Positions 19,101-28,174 of a stretch of DNA of 64,000 nucleotides are shown piece by piece. Numbering within the stretch: position 1 is the stretch's first letter; every line of letters starts with the position of its first letter. The DNA is from Corynebacterium sp. BD556. GTDB taxonomy: Bacteria; Actinomycetota; Actinomycetes; Mycobacteriales; Mycobacteriaceae. The translations under genes were made by a program, and so were the position numbers. Location: positions 1,550,001 through 1,614,000 of the forward strand of contig NZ_CP141643.1 of assembly GCF_038452275.1 (NCBI RefSeq), written 5' to 3'. The notes beneath the pieces are model-generated. The model searched no databases. It was not told the origin of the DNA and saw nothing but the letters and a program-made list of their open reading frames with translations.

Positions 19101-21284
19101 CGTGATCACACCGGTGTTCTCATCAATCTCAACGGAATAACCCGCCGGCTTGACATAGTCTTGCTTGATGGCGTACTTCGCACCTTGAGGCGCTGCAACA
19201 TCTTTACCGGCCTTGTTCTTAAACTTCGGCGCCGAGGTTGCAGGCGTACCCGGAACAACAAGCGTCAAATCATACGTCGGGTCGTAGTACGCAGACTGGT
19301 CCGGATCCTTCGGGTTCGTACCCGCATCAATCTCGTCCCCATCCGGAACACCATCATTGTCATCATCCGGATCCGTGACATCCGGGTCATCATCACCATC
19401 AGTATCCAACTGGAACGGCGCATCAGTGTTATCCACCGAATTATCCGGATACGTCACCACAACCGGAACATCGAACTGCTCAATGGTGTCCTTATCCAAA
19501 GACTCCGGAGCCGTCACCGTGATCACACCGGTGTTCTCATCAATCTCAACGGAATAACCCGCCGGCTTGACATAGTCTTGCTTGATGGCGTACTTCGTCC
19601 CCGCAGGCGGAACGATGTCATTGCCAACAGCATCCCTGCCGTAATTCGGCGCCGAGGTTGCAGGCGTACCCGGAACAACGCGCGTCAAATCATACTTCGG
19701 GTCGAAAGTTTTGTTCATCGGCTCATTCGCCACGATAAGCGAATCCGCCGCCAAGGGGGCATCCCCGTAGTACAACGTGGCGCGAATAATCTCACCAGGC
19801 TGAGCATTATTCGGAATCGTCAAGGTGCATTCATTCGCCTGGGCGAGAGTGGTGATGTTTTCACACACCTTCAGCTCAGCACCCGCAGAGTTCGTCCACA
19901 CAATACGGTTAGTAGCCTCACCTGCAGACGGCGGCAAAATACCCGTGACATCAATAAGCGCGGTCTGCCCAGGGTGAGCCGGACGATCAGTGGTATTGAA
20001 GTTCGTAATCCGCAAATCAACATCCGCGTACGGAATGATAGCGAAGTTCAGGTTGTACCACATCGGGTCGGCAACAAGGTTTGCCGCCGGAACAGTCTGC
20101 GGCGTAACCCCCAACTTATCGTTCGGCCGGACATACAACTGCTCAATAAACGGCGAGTACGTCTTGACAATCTTTCCTTCAGGATCGCGCACGAAACCGA
20201 ACATGTAGTTCTTGGTCTCATCCGTGAAAGTTGTCTCATCGAAGCGGACAGCGTAGTAGCCATCCCCATTAGTCTCGGTTGAAACTGTCTCAGCGATATA
20301 CTCTGGATGATCAGTCAGCAGTTCGCGAGCAGCCGCTTGCTGGTTCGGAATGGGCAAGGTTTCCACCTTTGCCGCATACTCCGCAATACCCTGCGGCGTC
20401 AGATACGAAAGAACAACCTCGTAGTTCGGAGCTGCAGCGTCCCTTCCGGTCTTGCTAGGCCCATCAATGCGAATATCGCGGGTATCCAACCACACAAAAC
20501 CTGAAGTCGTCCCCTTCGCATTCAGGTTCACCGCAACATTAGACAAATTCCGAGTCTCAGTATCATACTTCCACTCCGATTCCGGCTTGTGCATGTAGCT
20601 AGAAACATTAGCCGGCGTCATGAAAACAGCAGTCCGCTGCATATTCTTAATACCGGAACCACCCTTGGTCGCACCGAGCAAAGACCTAGACTCAGCATAA
20701 GAACCAGGGAAGAAACCCGGCGCCTGACGGAAAGGCTCAAGACGCACACCGTTGACAGGATCATCATAAGGATCAACCCAGATACGGAAATGCTGATCAG
20801 ACTTCGCCTCGTAGATGTGCTCCCTGCCGAAGTTATCCGTCCACGGCGCCCGCAGATCAAACGCGTACGCACCAGGACCAGCCTGGCTAGTGGCAACACT
20901 CGACAAAGCGTTGGAAGTCTTCGCCGTATACAGCGGAGACACAGCACCATCCGAGTCAATCCACCGCAAGTAGACCGTCGTTCCTTCCGGAACCGGATCA
21001 GTCCACGTGGTATTCGACGTGTTCATGTCGGTGGAATCAAGAACATACGCGCGACCGGACAGCACATGCTGCTTGACCTGCATGTGACTTTCGCTAGCAA
21101 CGTAACCGCTAGCGATTGCATCAGCATCGATAGTATTTTGTGCCGATGTCTGCGCTTGCGCAGCACCAACAAACCCAGCCTTGACCGGCGAGACAGTGGC
21201 CACGGCAGGGGCCACAAGAGCAAGCGACAACGCCGCTGCGGCGATTGTCGTACCCCGCCGAACTCCACTCTTTCGAGAATGCAT
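16113..21284 (-). CDS. Large YPDG/Rib-like repeat surface protein, paralog 3
   Basis: This is a 1723-residue secreted protein. The start MHSRKSGVRRG follows AGGAG at good spacing; the 51-codon upstream extension in the same frame is leader sequence. Signal peptide residues 1-44 (cleavage after AQA). Residues about 45-540 form a conserved non-repetitive domain. Then come YPDG/Rib-like units with acidic thrombospondin-3-like segments (five) and PNVG/KVPEGT units (four), in the order 3 + 1 + 2 + 3. The C-terminus has hydrophobic segments around LGFGLPLLGLIPLAI and ISAVVLVGLVIADAC separated by a DPALAAQAEQID helix, then a Gly/Ser/Asn tail. There is no LPXTG. Anchoring in the membrane or mycolate layer is inferred. 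The long repeats suggest a stalk holding the N-terminal domain away from the cell. Confidence 0.92.
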   Translation of the reverse strand: MHSRKSGVRRGTTIAAAALSLALVAPAVATVSPVKAGFVGAAQAQTSAQNTIDADAIASGYVASESHMQVKQHVLSGRAYVLDSTDMNTSNTTWTDPVPEGTTVYLRWIDSDGAVSPLYTAKTSNALSSVATSQAGPGAYAFDLRAPWTDNFGREHIYEAKSDQHFRIWVDPYDDPVNGVRLEPFRQAPGFFPGSYAESRSLLGATKGGSGIKNMQRTAVFMTPANVSSYMHKPESEWKYDTETRNLSNVAVNLNAKGTTSGFVWLDTRDIRIDGPSKTGRDAAAPNYEVVLSYLTPQGIAEYAAKVETLPIPNQQAAARELLTDHPEYIAETVSTETNGDGYYAVRFDETTFTDETKNYMFGFVRDPEGKIVKTYSPFIEQLYVRPNDKLGVTPQTVPAANLVADPMWYNLNFAIIPYADVDLRITNFNTTDRPAHPGQTALIDVTGILPPSAGEATNRIVWTNSAGAELKVCENITTLAQANECTLTIPNNAQPGEIIRATLYYGDAPLAADSLIVANEPMNKTFDPKYDLTRVVPGTPATSAPNYGRDAVGNDIVPPAGTKYAIKQDYVKPAGYSVEIDENTGVITVTAPESLDKDTIEQFDVPVVVTYPDNSVDNTDAPFQLDTDGDDDPDVTDPDDDNDGVPDGDEIDAGTNPKDPDQSAYYDPTYDLTLVVPGTPATSAPKFKNKAGKDVAAPQGAKYAIKQDYVKPAGYSVEIDENTGVITVTAPESLDKDTIEQFDVPVVVTYSDNSVDNTDAPFQLDTDGDGDPDVTDPDDDNDGVPDGDEIDAGTNPKDPDQSAYYDPTYDLTLVVPGTPATSAPKFKNKAGKDVAAPQGAKYAIKQDYVKPAGYSVEIDENTGVITVMAPQSLDKDTIEQFDVPVVVTYSDNSVDNTDAPFQLDTDGDGDPDVTDPDDDNDGYPDGEEIDAGSNPKDPDSVPGKPNWEDTSTTPDRPVTLPNVGAKVPEGSTVATTGPGSARLEGDGSLVVTPSGEAKPGDKIVIVVNNKNGRELDTVTVTIVAPAQDPEQSAYYDPTYDLTLVVPGKPATSAPKFKDNAGNDVAAPQGAKYAIKEGYVKPAGYSVEIDENTGVITVMAPESLDKDTIEQFDVPVVVTYSDNSVDNTDAPFQLDTDGDGDPDVTDPDDDNDGVPDGDEIDAGTNPKDPDQSAYYDPTYDLTLVVPGKPATSAPKFKNKAGKDVAAPQGAKYAIKQDYVKPAGYSVEIDENTGVITVMAPQSLDKDTIEQFDVPVVVTYSDNSVDNTEAPFQLDTDGDGDPDVTDPDDDNDGYPDGEEIDAGSNPKDPDSVPGKPNWNDTSTTPDQPVTLPNVGAKVPEGSTVATTGPGSARLEGDGSLVVTPSGEAKPGDKIVVVVNNKNGRELDTVTVTIVAPAQAPDWNDTSTTPDRPVTIPNVGGKVPEGTTVVTTGPGTAVLDGNGSLVVTPSQGAKPGDKIVIVVRDNDDKVIDTVTVTIVEPVQAPDWNDTSTTPDRPVTIPNVGGKVPEGTTVVTTGPGTAVLDGNGSLVVTPSQDARPGDKIVIVVRDNDDKVIDTVTVTIVEPTKGSSLNEDQLGRCIATSLGFGLPLLGLIPLAIASEMQIPGLAPIVDQVNSQLADFNAMIQQRLGLFDPALAAQAEQIDMELRKFGLNLSQVAGSLAAISAVVLVGLVIADACTPGGLGSSDNNQQAGSSLEGIDKISSENNLGSGEGNTNGGSSSLGSS
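16588..17331 (-). repeat. PNVG 84-residue repeats of surface protein 3 (C-terminal block)
   Basis: Three tandem 252-bp units near-identical to those in paralog 2. A fourth, isolated PNVG unit lies near 18195-18435 between Rib-type units, a sign of intragenic rearrangement. Confidence 0.85.
17332..19700 (-). repeat. YPDG/Rib-like 417-bp repeats of surface protein 3
   Basis: Five units with equivalent points at about 17459, 17876, 18566, 18983 and 19400. Spacing is 417 bp except where the isolated PNVG unit intervenes. Each unit ends with the DTDGDGDPDVTDPDDDNDG acidic segment followed by VPDGDEIDAG or YPDGEEIDAG. Confidence 0.87.
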
Positions 21285-21480
21285 TGAGGTTCTCCTCATT
21301 AGGATGGACGATATTAAGAACGAAGTACACAAGTCCTCAGATTTGCCTACGGAATCAAAAACATCCGCCCGCAAGTCACACAACAACCTACATTCAGCAG
21401 GAAAATTGCATACTGGATTGATTACTTCCGTAAACAAACTTAAATTAGAACCCAGTGATTGGCAAGCAAAGTGTCATTTT
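21285..21480 (-). promoter_or_regulatory. 5' leader of surface-protein gene 3
   Basis: Recognisably the same leader as at 1773-1975 and 25379-25585 but more diverged, including the AGGAG ribosome site. The next 250 bases (21481-21733) hold no gene I can support. Confidence 0.45.
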
Positions 21481-21733
21481 TTTGATAGGCGGGTCGGCTG
21501 ATTCTTCAATAATTCCACGCAGCGCACAGTTACCAGGCAGGTATTTTTCATAAGTCATCGCGACACGTTAGTTGTGGATGCATTTTTTGATCAATTTCAC
21601 AGAATGGTGCCATTATTTGAAGTTTCAGGCGTAATCCCATTCCCTCTATGCAGCTTTTGACCACGAAGAATCAAGTCTTTTTGGCTTTAAAGCCGGCCGA
21701 GGCCCCGACTTGTTAAGGCAATGGAGAAGTTGC

Positions 21734-22060
21734 TCAGGCAGCCTCAAGACCATCTTCAGTGACAACACCTACGAGCGTCGCCCCCAACTCACCAGCCCTG
21801 CGCGCCACATAAGTCTCACGCTGCTCGGAATCCGCCAAAACAAGCAAGCCAACACCCAAAGCGCTCGCCACGTCAGCATCGTAAGAAAGATCCCCCGTTC
21901 CCACAACAAGAGTTGCTGCGTCAAGCGCAATACCGAAATCCTGGGCAGTGCCCTCAAGTATCACAACGCCTTTATCCGAACGCCGCGCCAACTCATCAAC
22001 ATCCACCCCAGCAAAATTGCGATTTGCAAGAGTTAGAAGCACAGACTGGGAAGCTGCCAT
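21734..22060 (-). CDS. Small soluble protein of unknown function
   Basis: The 108-residue protein starts MAASQSVLLTL after AAAGGTGG; an in-frame ATG 12 codons upstream is less well placed. The sequence is alanine- and valine-rich with alternating strands and helices (KGVVILEGTAQDFGI, LVVGTGDLSYDADVASALGV, RAGELGATLVGVV), suggesting a small Rossmann-like alpha/beta fold. No signal peptide or membrane segment is seen. It stands alone between two surface-protein genes. I do not recognise the family. Confidence 0.6.
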   Translation of the reverse strand: MAASQSVLLTLANRNFAGVDVDELARRSDKGVVILEGTAQDFGIALDAATLVVGTGDLSYDADVASALGVGLLVLADSEQRETYVARRAGELGATLVGVVTEDGLEAA

Positions 22061-22267
22061 ATTTCCACCTTTCGGGAGCGCCCGAATAAAGGGCATGTAC
22101 CTGCCAACATTCTAGTTGTGAACACGCTGCGTTTTTGGCAGAAGAACGTTAGTCGTGTCACATCTGGCTACAAAATCCACCCAATTTGCCCCAAGTTGAA
22201 CCCGTCTAACCCCAACACATCACACGAACACTGTTACAACGATTCCCCACAACCGCGCTCAGCACGC

Positions 22268-22319
22268 AAAAAACGCTTAGACCCCACCTTCCTATCGAAG
22301 GCGAGGTCTAAGCGCTTTA
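22268..22319 (-). terminator. Hairpin terminator downstream of surface-protein gene 4
   Basis: A diverged version of the hairpin at 4252-4300 (CTTAGACC pairing with GGTCTAAG, with mismatches in the upper stem), at the same distance from the gene end. Confidence 0.65.
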
Positions 22320-22375
22320 GGTTGAAAAGCTACTGCCTTTCAACACTGGCTCCTCATTCCAACCGGAATCAGTCC

Positions 22376-25300
22376 CTAGGAAGATCCCAACGAAGAAGAA
22401 CCACCGTTGGTATTACCCTCACCAGACCCCAAGTTGTTCTCAGAGGAAATCTCATCAATCCCCTCCTGCGAAGAACCACCAATCACATCCAAGGACGATC
22501 CAGCCTGCTGATTATTATCCGAAGAGCCAAGACCACCCGGAGTACACGCATCCGCGATAACGAGGCCTGCAAGCACCACGGCACTGATCGCCGCGAGGCT
22601 ACCAATCGCCTGCGAAAGGTTCAGACCAAACTTACGCAACTCGTTGTCGATCTGCTCAGCCTGCGCAGCAAGAGCCGGATCAAACAGACCCAAACGCTGC
22701 TGAATCATCGCGTTGAAATCCGCAAGCTGCGAGTTGATCTGATCCGTGATCGGGGCCAGACCCGGAATCTGCATCTCCGAAGCAATCGCAAGCGGAATCA
22801 AGCCCAGCAACGGAAGACCAAAACCAAGGCTCGTAGCGATACAACGTCCAAGCTGATCCTCATCCAAGCTAGAGCCCTTAGTCGGCTCAACGATCGTCAC
22901 GGTAACCGTGTCAATGACCTTATCGTCATTGTCCCTGACCACAATGACAATCTTGTCGCCCGGCTGAGCGTCCTGTGACGGAGTGACAACCAAGCTGCCA
23001 TTGCCGTCAAGCACAGCCGTACCCGGACCAGTGGTCACAGTAGTCGTTCCTTCCGGAACCTTACCGCCCACGTTCGGAATCGTCACCGGCCGATCCGGAG
23101 TAGTGGAAGTGTCATTCCAATCCGGAGCCTGCGCAGGTGCAACGATCGTCACGGTAACCGTGTCGAGCTCCCTGCCGTTCTTGTTGTTAACCACAATGAC
23201 AATCTTGTCGCCCGGCCTAGCAGCCCTCGACGGAGTGACAACCAAGCTGCCATCTCCCTCTAGGCGTGCACTGCCCGGACCAGTGGTCGCAACAGTCGAG
23301 CCTTCCGGAACCTTAGCGCCCACGTTCGGAAGCGTCACCGGCCGATCCGGAGTAGTGGAAGTGTCATTCCAATTCGGCTTGCCAGGAACACTATCCGGAT
23401 CCTTCGGGTTCGAACCCGCATCGATTTCTTCGCCGTCCGGGTAGCCATCATTGTCATCATCCGGATCCGTGACATCAGGGTCACCATCACCATCAGTATC
23501 CAACTGGAACGGCGCATCAGTGTTATCCACCGAATTATCCGAATACGTCACCACAACCGGAACATCGAACTGCTCAATGGTGTCCTTATCCAAAGACCGC
23601 GGAGCCATCACCGTGATCACACCGGTGTTCTCATCAATCTCAACGGAATAACCCGCCGGCTTGACATAGCCTTGCTTGATGGCGTACTTCGTCCCCGCAG
23701 GCGGAACGATGTCATTGCCAACAGCATCCCTGCCGTAATTCGGCGCCGAGGTTGCAGGCCTACCCGGAACAACGCGCGTCAAATCATACTTCGGGTCGAA
23801 AGCCTCGTTCATCCGCCCGCTCGCCACGATAAGCGAATCCGCCGCCAAGGGGGCATCCCCGTAGTACAACGTGGCGCGAATAATCTCACCAGGCTGAGCA
23901 CTATTCGGAATCGTCAAGGTGCATTCATTCGCCCGGGCGAGAGTGGTGATGTTTTCACACACCTTCAGCTCAGCACCCGCAGAGTTCGTCCACACAATAC
24001 GGTTAGTAGCCTCACCTGCAGACGGCGGCAAAGTACCCGTGACATCAATAAGCGCGGTCTGCCCAGGGCGAGCCGGACGATCAGTGGTATTGAAGTTCGT
24101 AATCCGCAAATCAACATCCGCGTACGGAATGATAGCGAAGTTCAGGTTGTACCACATCGGGTTGGCAACAAGGTTTGCCGCCGGAACAGTCTGCGGCGTA
24201 ACCCCCAACTTATCGTTCGGCCGGACATACAACTGCTCAATAAACGGCGAGTACGTCTTGACAATCCTTCCTTCAGGATCGCGCACGAAACCGAACATGT
24301 AGCTCTTGGTCTCATTCGTGAAGGTTGCCTCATTGAAGCGAACAGCGTAGTAGCCATCCCCCGTGGTCTTAGTCGAAACTGTCTCAGCGATATACTCCGG
24401 ATGATCAGTCAACAGTTCGCGAGCAGCCGCTTGCTGGTTCGGAATGGGCAAGGATTCCACCCTTGCCGCATACTCCGCAATACCCTGCGGCGTCAGATAC
24501 GAAAGAACAACCTCGTAGTTCGGAGCTGCAGCATCCCTTCCGGTCTTGCTAGGCCCATCAATGCGAATATCGCGGGTATCCAACCACACAAAACCTGAAG
24601 TCGTCCCCTTCGCATTCAGGTTCACCGCAACATTAGACAAATTCCGAGTCTCAGTATCATACTTCCACTCCGATTCCGGCTTGTGCATGTAGCTAGAAAC
24701 ATTAGCCGGCGTCATGAAAACAGCAGTCCGCTGCATATTCTTAATACCGGAACCACCCTTGGTCGCACCGAGCAAAGACCTAGACTCAGCATAAGAACCA
24801 GGGAAGAAACCCGGCGCCTGACGGAAAGGCTCAAGACGCACACCGTTGACAGGATCATCATAAGGATCAACCCAGATACGGAAATTCTGATCAGACTTCG
24901 CCTCGTAGATGTGCTGCCTGCCGAAGTTATCCGTCCACGGCGCCCGCAGATCAAACGCGTACGCACCAGGACCAGCCTGGCTAGTGGCAACACTCGACAA
25001 AGCGTTGGAAGTCTTCGCCTTATACAGCGGAGACACAGCACCATCAGAGTCAATCCACCGCAAGTAAACCGTCGTTCCTTCCGGAACCGGATCAGTCCAC
25101 GTGGTATTCGACGTGTTCATGTCGGTGGAATCAAGAACATACGCGCGACCGGACAGCACATGCTGCTTGACCTGCATGTGACTTTCGCTAGCAACGTAAC
25201 CGCTAGCGATTGCATCAGCATCAATAGCATCTTGAGCCGATGTCTGCGCTTGCGCAGCACCAACAAACCCAGCCTTGACCGGCGAGACAGTGGCCACGGC

Positions 25301-25378
25301 AGGGGCCACAAGAGCAAGCGACAACGCCGCTGCGGCGATTGTCGTACCCCGCCGAACTCCATTCTTTCGAGAATGCAT
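22376..25378 (-). CDS. YPDG/Rib-like repeat surface protein, paralog 4 (short form)
   Basis: This 1000-residue paralog starts MHSRKNGVRRG after AGGAG; the ATG five codons earlier overlaps that site. It has the same signal peptide, N-terminal domain and C-terminal hydrophobic module as paralog 3 but only one YPDG/Rib-like plus acidic unit and two PNVG units (against five and four). It is thus a natural short-stalk version. Its 5' part is nearly identical to paralog 1. It is intact and the last of the cluster before housekeeping genes. Confidence 0.92.
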   Translation of the reverse strand: MHSRKNGVRRGTTIAAAALSLALVAPAVATVSPVKAGFVGAAQAQTSAQDAIDADAIASGYVASESHMQVKQHVLSGRAYVLDSTDMNTSNTTWTDPVPEGTTVYLRWIDSDGAVSPLYKAKTSNALSSVATSQAGPGAYAFDLRAPWTDNFGRQHIYEAKSDQNFRIWVDPYDDPVNGVRLEPFRQAPGFFPGSYAESRSLLGATKGGSGIKNMQRTAVFMTPANVSSYMHKPESEWKYDTETRNLSNVAVNLNAKGTTSGFVWLDTRDIRIDGPSKTGRDAAAPNYEVVLSYLTPQGIAEYAARVESLPIPNQQAAARELLTDHPEYIAETVSTKTTGDGYYAVRFNEATFTNETKSYMFGFVRDPEGRIVKTYSPFIEQLYVRPNDKLGVTPQTVPAANLVANPMWYNLNFAIIPYADVDLRITNFNTTDRPARPGQTALIDVTGTLPPSAGEATNRIVWTNSAGAELKVCENITTLARANECTLTIPNSAQPGEIIRATLYYGDAPLAADSLIVASGRMNEAFDPKYDLTRVVPGRPATSAPNYGRDAVGNDIVPPAGTKYAIKQGYVKPAGYSVEIDENTGVITVMAPRSLDKDTIEQFDVPVVVTYSDNSVDNTDAPFQLDTDGDGDPDVTDPDDDNDGYPDGEEIDAGSNPKDPDSVPGKPNWNDTSTTPDRPVTLPNVGAKVPEGSTVATTGPGSARLEGDGSLVVTPSRAARPGDKIVIVVNNKNGRELDTVTVTIVAPAQAPDWNDTSTTPDRPVTIPNVGGKVPEGTTTVTTGPGTAVLDGNGSLVVTPSQDAQPGDKIVIVVRDNDDKVIDTVTVTIVEPTKGSSLDEDQLGRCIATSLGFGLPLLGLIPLAIASEMQIPGLAPITDQINSQLADFNAMIQQRLGLFDPALAAQAEQIDNELRKFGLNLSQAIGSLAAISAVVLAGLVIADACTPGGLGSSDNNQQAGSSLDVIGGSSQEGIDEISSENNLGSGEGNTNGGSSSLGSS

Positions 25379-25585
25379 CGAGGATCTCCTCATTTAAGAG
25401 ACGAATATTTCAAGAACGAAGTACACAAGTCCGCAGAATTGCCCACGGAATCAAAAACATCCGCCCGCAAGTCACACAACAACCTACATACAGCAGGAAA
25501 ATTGCATACCGGATTGATAACTTCCGAACCTGAACTTAAGTTAGAACCCAGCAAATAGCAACTAAAATGTAATTTTCTTATATAA
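25379..25585 (-). promoter_or_regulatory. 5' leader of surface-protein gene 4
   Basis: Almost identical to 1773-1975, with identity lost at about 25585 (TATATAAACC here, TATATAAGCC there). A promoter is expected within this block; the exact boxes are not assigned. Confidence 0.5.
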
Positions 25586-25676
25586 ACCAGCGACCTTCTA
25601 TGGCGATAATGGCAGCGAACGCGCAGCCCCTCGGCAGGCTATAGCTTCACCGAGTAAATCTCCCGCCTGAAACAAA

Positions 25677-26762
25677 CTATGTAACGCGGCAGTAACGCAG
25701 AGCTTCTTCTGCGCGCTGGCGTGCTTCGTCGACAGTATCCGCGGTGACACGTATTACACCGATGTCATCAGCTACGGTGACTCCGGATTCGGGGATCGAG
25801 AGAACGTCGACAAGCGTGCTCGGGCTGAACTTCGATGCCGGAAGGAAGCGTGCCGCGCCCGGAGAGGTCAGCGTTGCGTCGATGGGCAAACCAAGTACCG
25901 CACGGGCATGAAGGTCGAAAGCGCTGACGCGCTGCGTCGCGCCGGTAATCATTGCCTCCAGCGTGGGATGCGGACTGACCTGCGAAAAATACACCTCGTC
26001 CCCTTCGACAAACAAGTCGATTGCGTAAGTCCCTTGCCCGCCGATAGCCCCTGAAATGCGCGCCGCAATAGAACGAGCGTTGTCCATTGCAGACTCGCTC
26101 AGCGGCGCTGGCTGCCACGCTTCGACCAGGCGACCGTTTTCGTGGCGCGTGCCAATTGGCTCGCAAAACCACGTCGAGAGTTGCCCTGTAGCTGGATCAA
26201 TAGAACGAGCCGTAATGATCGTACATTCCATGTCGAAGTTGACGTAGCGTTCCACTGTCACGCGACCATCCGATTCCGGCACGTGAGCCTTGGCCCAGGC
26301 ATTTTCCAGCTCCTCGGCTCCCTGCACGAAACTCTGCCCCTCACCCCCTGTGGAACGCCCCGGCTTCACCACACAGGGGAAACCCACACGAATAGCGGAT
26401 TCACGCAGTTCATCAAGACTTCCCGCGAACTCATACTCCATCGTGGGAAGCCCCAATTCCTCCGCCGCAGTCCGGCGAATTCCCTCACGGTTACGAGTCA
26501 TACAGCAAGCATCGACACTAGGAACCAACTCAGTACCGGTGGCTTTCACAAAATCGTTGAGCTCGGTGGGCGTGGCAAAGTCACAGACCACAGTCAACAT
26601 AGGAATATCTCGCAGCGCATAGGCAGTCTCAAGCGTTCCCGTGCGTGTCTGGAGCCCGAGGCGGCGAAATGACAGCGACAGTTCATCTGCGATCGTTCCG
26701 GAACCAAGGATAAGAACCTGGTTTACTTGCGGGCGATGCACCGCATCAGATGGCCACGTCAT
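25677..26762 (-). CDS. purT: PurT-like ATP-grasp enzyme (formate-dependent GAR transformylase family)
   Basis: PurT joins formate to glycinamide ribonucleotide with ATP in purine synthesis. The start MTWPSDAV follows GAGAGGTGG; the longer frame to 26834 would use a GTG directly abutting purA. Family features are visible: a nucleotide-binding N-terminus (VLILGSGTIADEL), the NREGIRR AAEELGLPT segment and an ATP-grasp core (FPCVVKPGRSTGGEGQSF). It diverges at sites usually well kept: the SSSGKGQ-like loop reads STGGEGQ, and the SPRPHDTG-like segment reads SPHPTLEA. At 361 residues it is shorter than typical PurT (about 390). It follows purA by 72 bp on the same strand. Confidence 0.8.
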   Translation of the reverse strand: MTWPSDAVHRPQVNQVLILGSGTIADELSLSFRRLGLQTRTGTLETAYALRDIPMLTVVCDFATPTELNDFVKATGTELVPSVDACCMTRNREGIRRTAAEELGLPTMEYEFAGSLDELRESAIRVGFPCVVKPGRSTGGEGQSFVQGAEELENAWAKAHVPESDGRVTVERYVNFDMECTIITARSIDPATGQLSTWFCEPIGTRHENGRLVEAWQPAPLSESAMDNARSIAARISGAIGGQGTYAIDLFVEGDEVYFSQVSPHPTLEAMITGATQRVSAFDLHARAVLGLPIDATLTSPGAARFLPASKFSPSTLVDVLSIPESGVTVADDIGVIRVTADTVDEARQRAEEALRYCRVT

Positions 26763-26834
26763 CAGTTGATTTCCACCTCTCGCGCTTAGAGATACCCCAC
26801 ACCCTAGCGCAGGCGCCGGGTTCGGCCTAAGCAC

Positions 26835-28124
26835 CTAACGATGCATAACGTCGTTTCGCACTATCGTCTGGTCGCGGCCCGGCCCGACACCAATGTAGCT
26901 GATCGGAGCGCCGGAAAGCTCCTCCAAGCGCAGCACGTAGTCCTTCGCTTTGTGCGGCAACTTTTCAAACTCGGTGATCCCAGTGATGTCTTCGTCCCAA
27001 GCAGGCATCGTCTCGTAGATTGGCTTGGCGTGATGGAACTCGGATTGGGTTAGCGGCATCTCGTCGAAGCGCTGCCCGTCGACGTCATAGGCCACGCAGA
27101 TAGGGATTTCGCCGATGCCGGTGAGCACGTCGAGTTTGGTCAAGAAGTAATCGGTGAAACCGTTGACGCGGGTGGCGTAGCGGGCGATAACGGAGTCGTA
27201 CCAGCCGCAGCGGCGTTTGCGTCCAGTGTTCACGCCCACCTCACCGCCTACTTCTTGGAGGTAATCTCCCCATTTGTCAAAAAGTTCCGTTGGGAACGGG
27301 CCGGCGCCAACGCGTGTTGTGTATGCCTTGATTATTCCCAAGCTCGCCGTAATCCGAGTAGGTCCGATACCGGCGCCGACGCACGCCCCGCCCGCGGTCG
27401 GATTTGATGAGGTGACAAAGGGGTAAGTGCCATGATCGACATCGAGCATGGTGGCCTGGCCACCCTCCATAAGGACGTGCTTGCCTTGGTCAAGGGCGGT
27501 GTTGAGTTCCCATTCCGCGTCGATGACCATGGGTTTTAGGCGGTCGGCGTATCCCATAAAGTAATCCATCGTTTCTTCAACGGTGATGGCCTTACGGTTG
27601 TACATTTTGACCAGCATTTGGTTTTTCACATCGAGTGCGGATTCGATCTTCTGCCGCAGGATGGACTCGTCGAAAATGTCCTGAACGCGCAGGCCGACGC
27701 GAGCAACTTTGTCGGCGTAGGTCGGGCCGATGCCGCGGCCGGTAGTGCCTATGGCCCGTTTGCCCAGGAAGCGTTCCTGGACCCGGTCAAGAGTCTGGTG
27801 GTAGGGCGCGACAAGGTGCGCGTTGCTGGAGACGCGTAGGCGTGAAGCATTGGCGCCGCGTGCCTCCAGCCCGTCGATCTCCTCGAAAAGGGCCTGGAGG
27901 TTGATTACCACTCCATTGCCTAAAATTGGGGTAGCGTTTTCGCTGAGCACTCCGGCTGGCAGCAGTTTGAGTTCGTATTTCTCACCGCCCACGACGACTG
28001 TGTGGCCTGCATTGTTGCCACCGTTGGGTTTGACTACGTAGTCGACTTTTCCGCCGAGGATATCCGTGGCTTTGCCCTTACCTTCATCGCCCCATTGGGC
28101 GCCGACGATAACGATGGCGGACAT
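26835..28124 (-). CDS. purA: Adenylosuccinate synthetase
   Basis: This 429-residue enzyme converts IMP, aspartate and GTP to adenylosuccinate, the first committed step to AMP. Family motifs are complete: GDEGKGK at the N-terminus, GNNAGHT, the [12 protein letters not shown] loop, [21 protein letters not shown] and GRKRRCGW. A strong AAGGAG site precedes the ATG. Ordinary housekeeping gene, intact. Confidence 0.98.
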   Translation of the reverse strand: MSAIVIVGAQWGDEGKGKATDILGGKVDYVVKPNGGNNAGHTVVVGGEKYELKLLPAGVLSENATPILGNGVVINLQALFEEIDGLEARGANASRLRVSSNAHLVAPYHQTLDRVQERFLGKRAIGTTGRGIGPTYADKVARVGLRVQDIFDESILRQKIESALDVKNQMLVKMYNRKAITVEETMDYFMGYADRLKPMVIDAEWELNTALDQGKHVLMEGGQATMLDVDHGTYPFVTSSNPTAGGACVGAGIGPTRITASLGIIKAYTTRVGAGPFPTELFDKWGDYLQEVGGEVGVNTGRKRRCGWYDSVIARYATRVNGFTDYFLTKLDVLTGIGEIPICVAYDVDGQRFDEMPLTQSEFHHAKPIYETMPAWDEDITGITEFEKLPHKAKDYVLRLEELSGAPISYIGVGPGRDQTIVRNDVMHR

Positions 28125-28174
28125 GTCTTCTCCTTGTATAGGCAGTATCGCGGGGCTATTGTAGCGTGGACGCC

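Noticed and set aside
16113..21437. 51-codon N-terminal extension of surface protein 3
   Set aside because: The extension lacks a ribosome site and corresponds to the leader that is out of frame or stop-interrupted in paralogs 1 and 4; MHSRK with AGGAG is the shared start.
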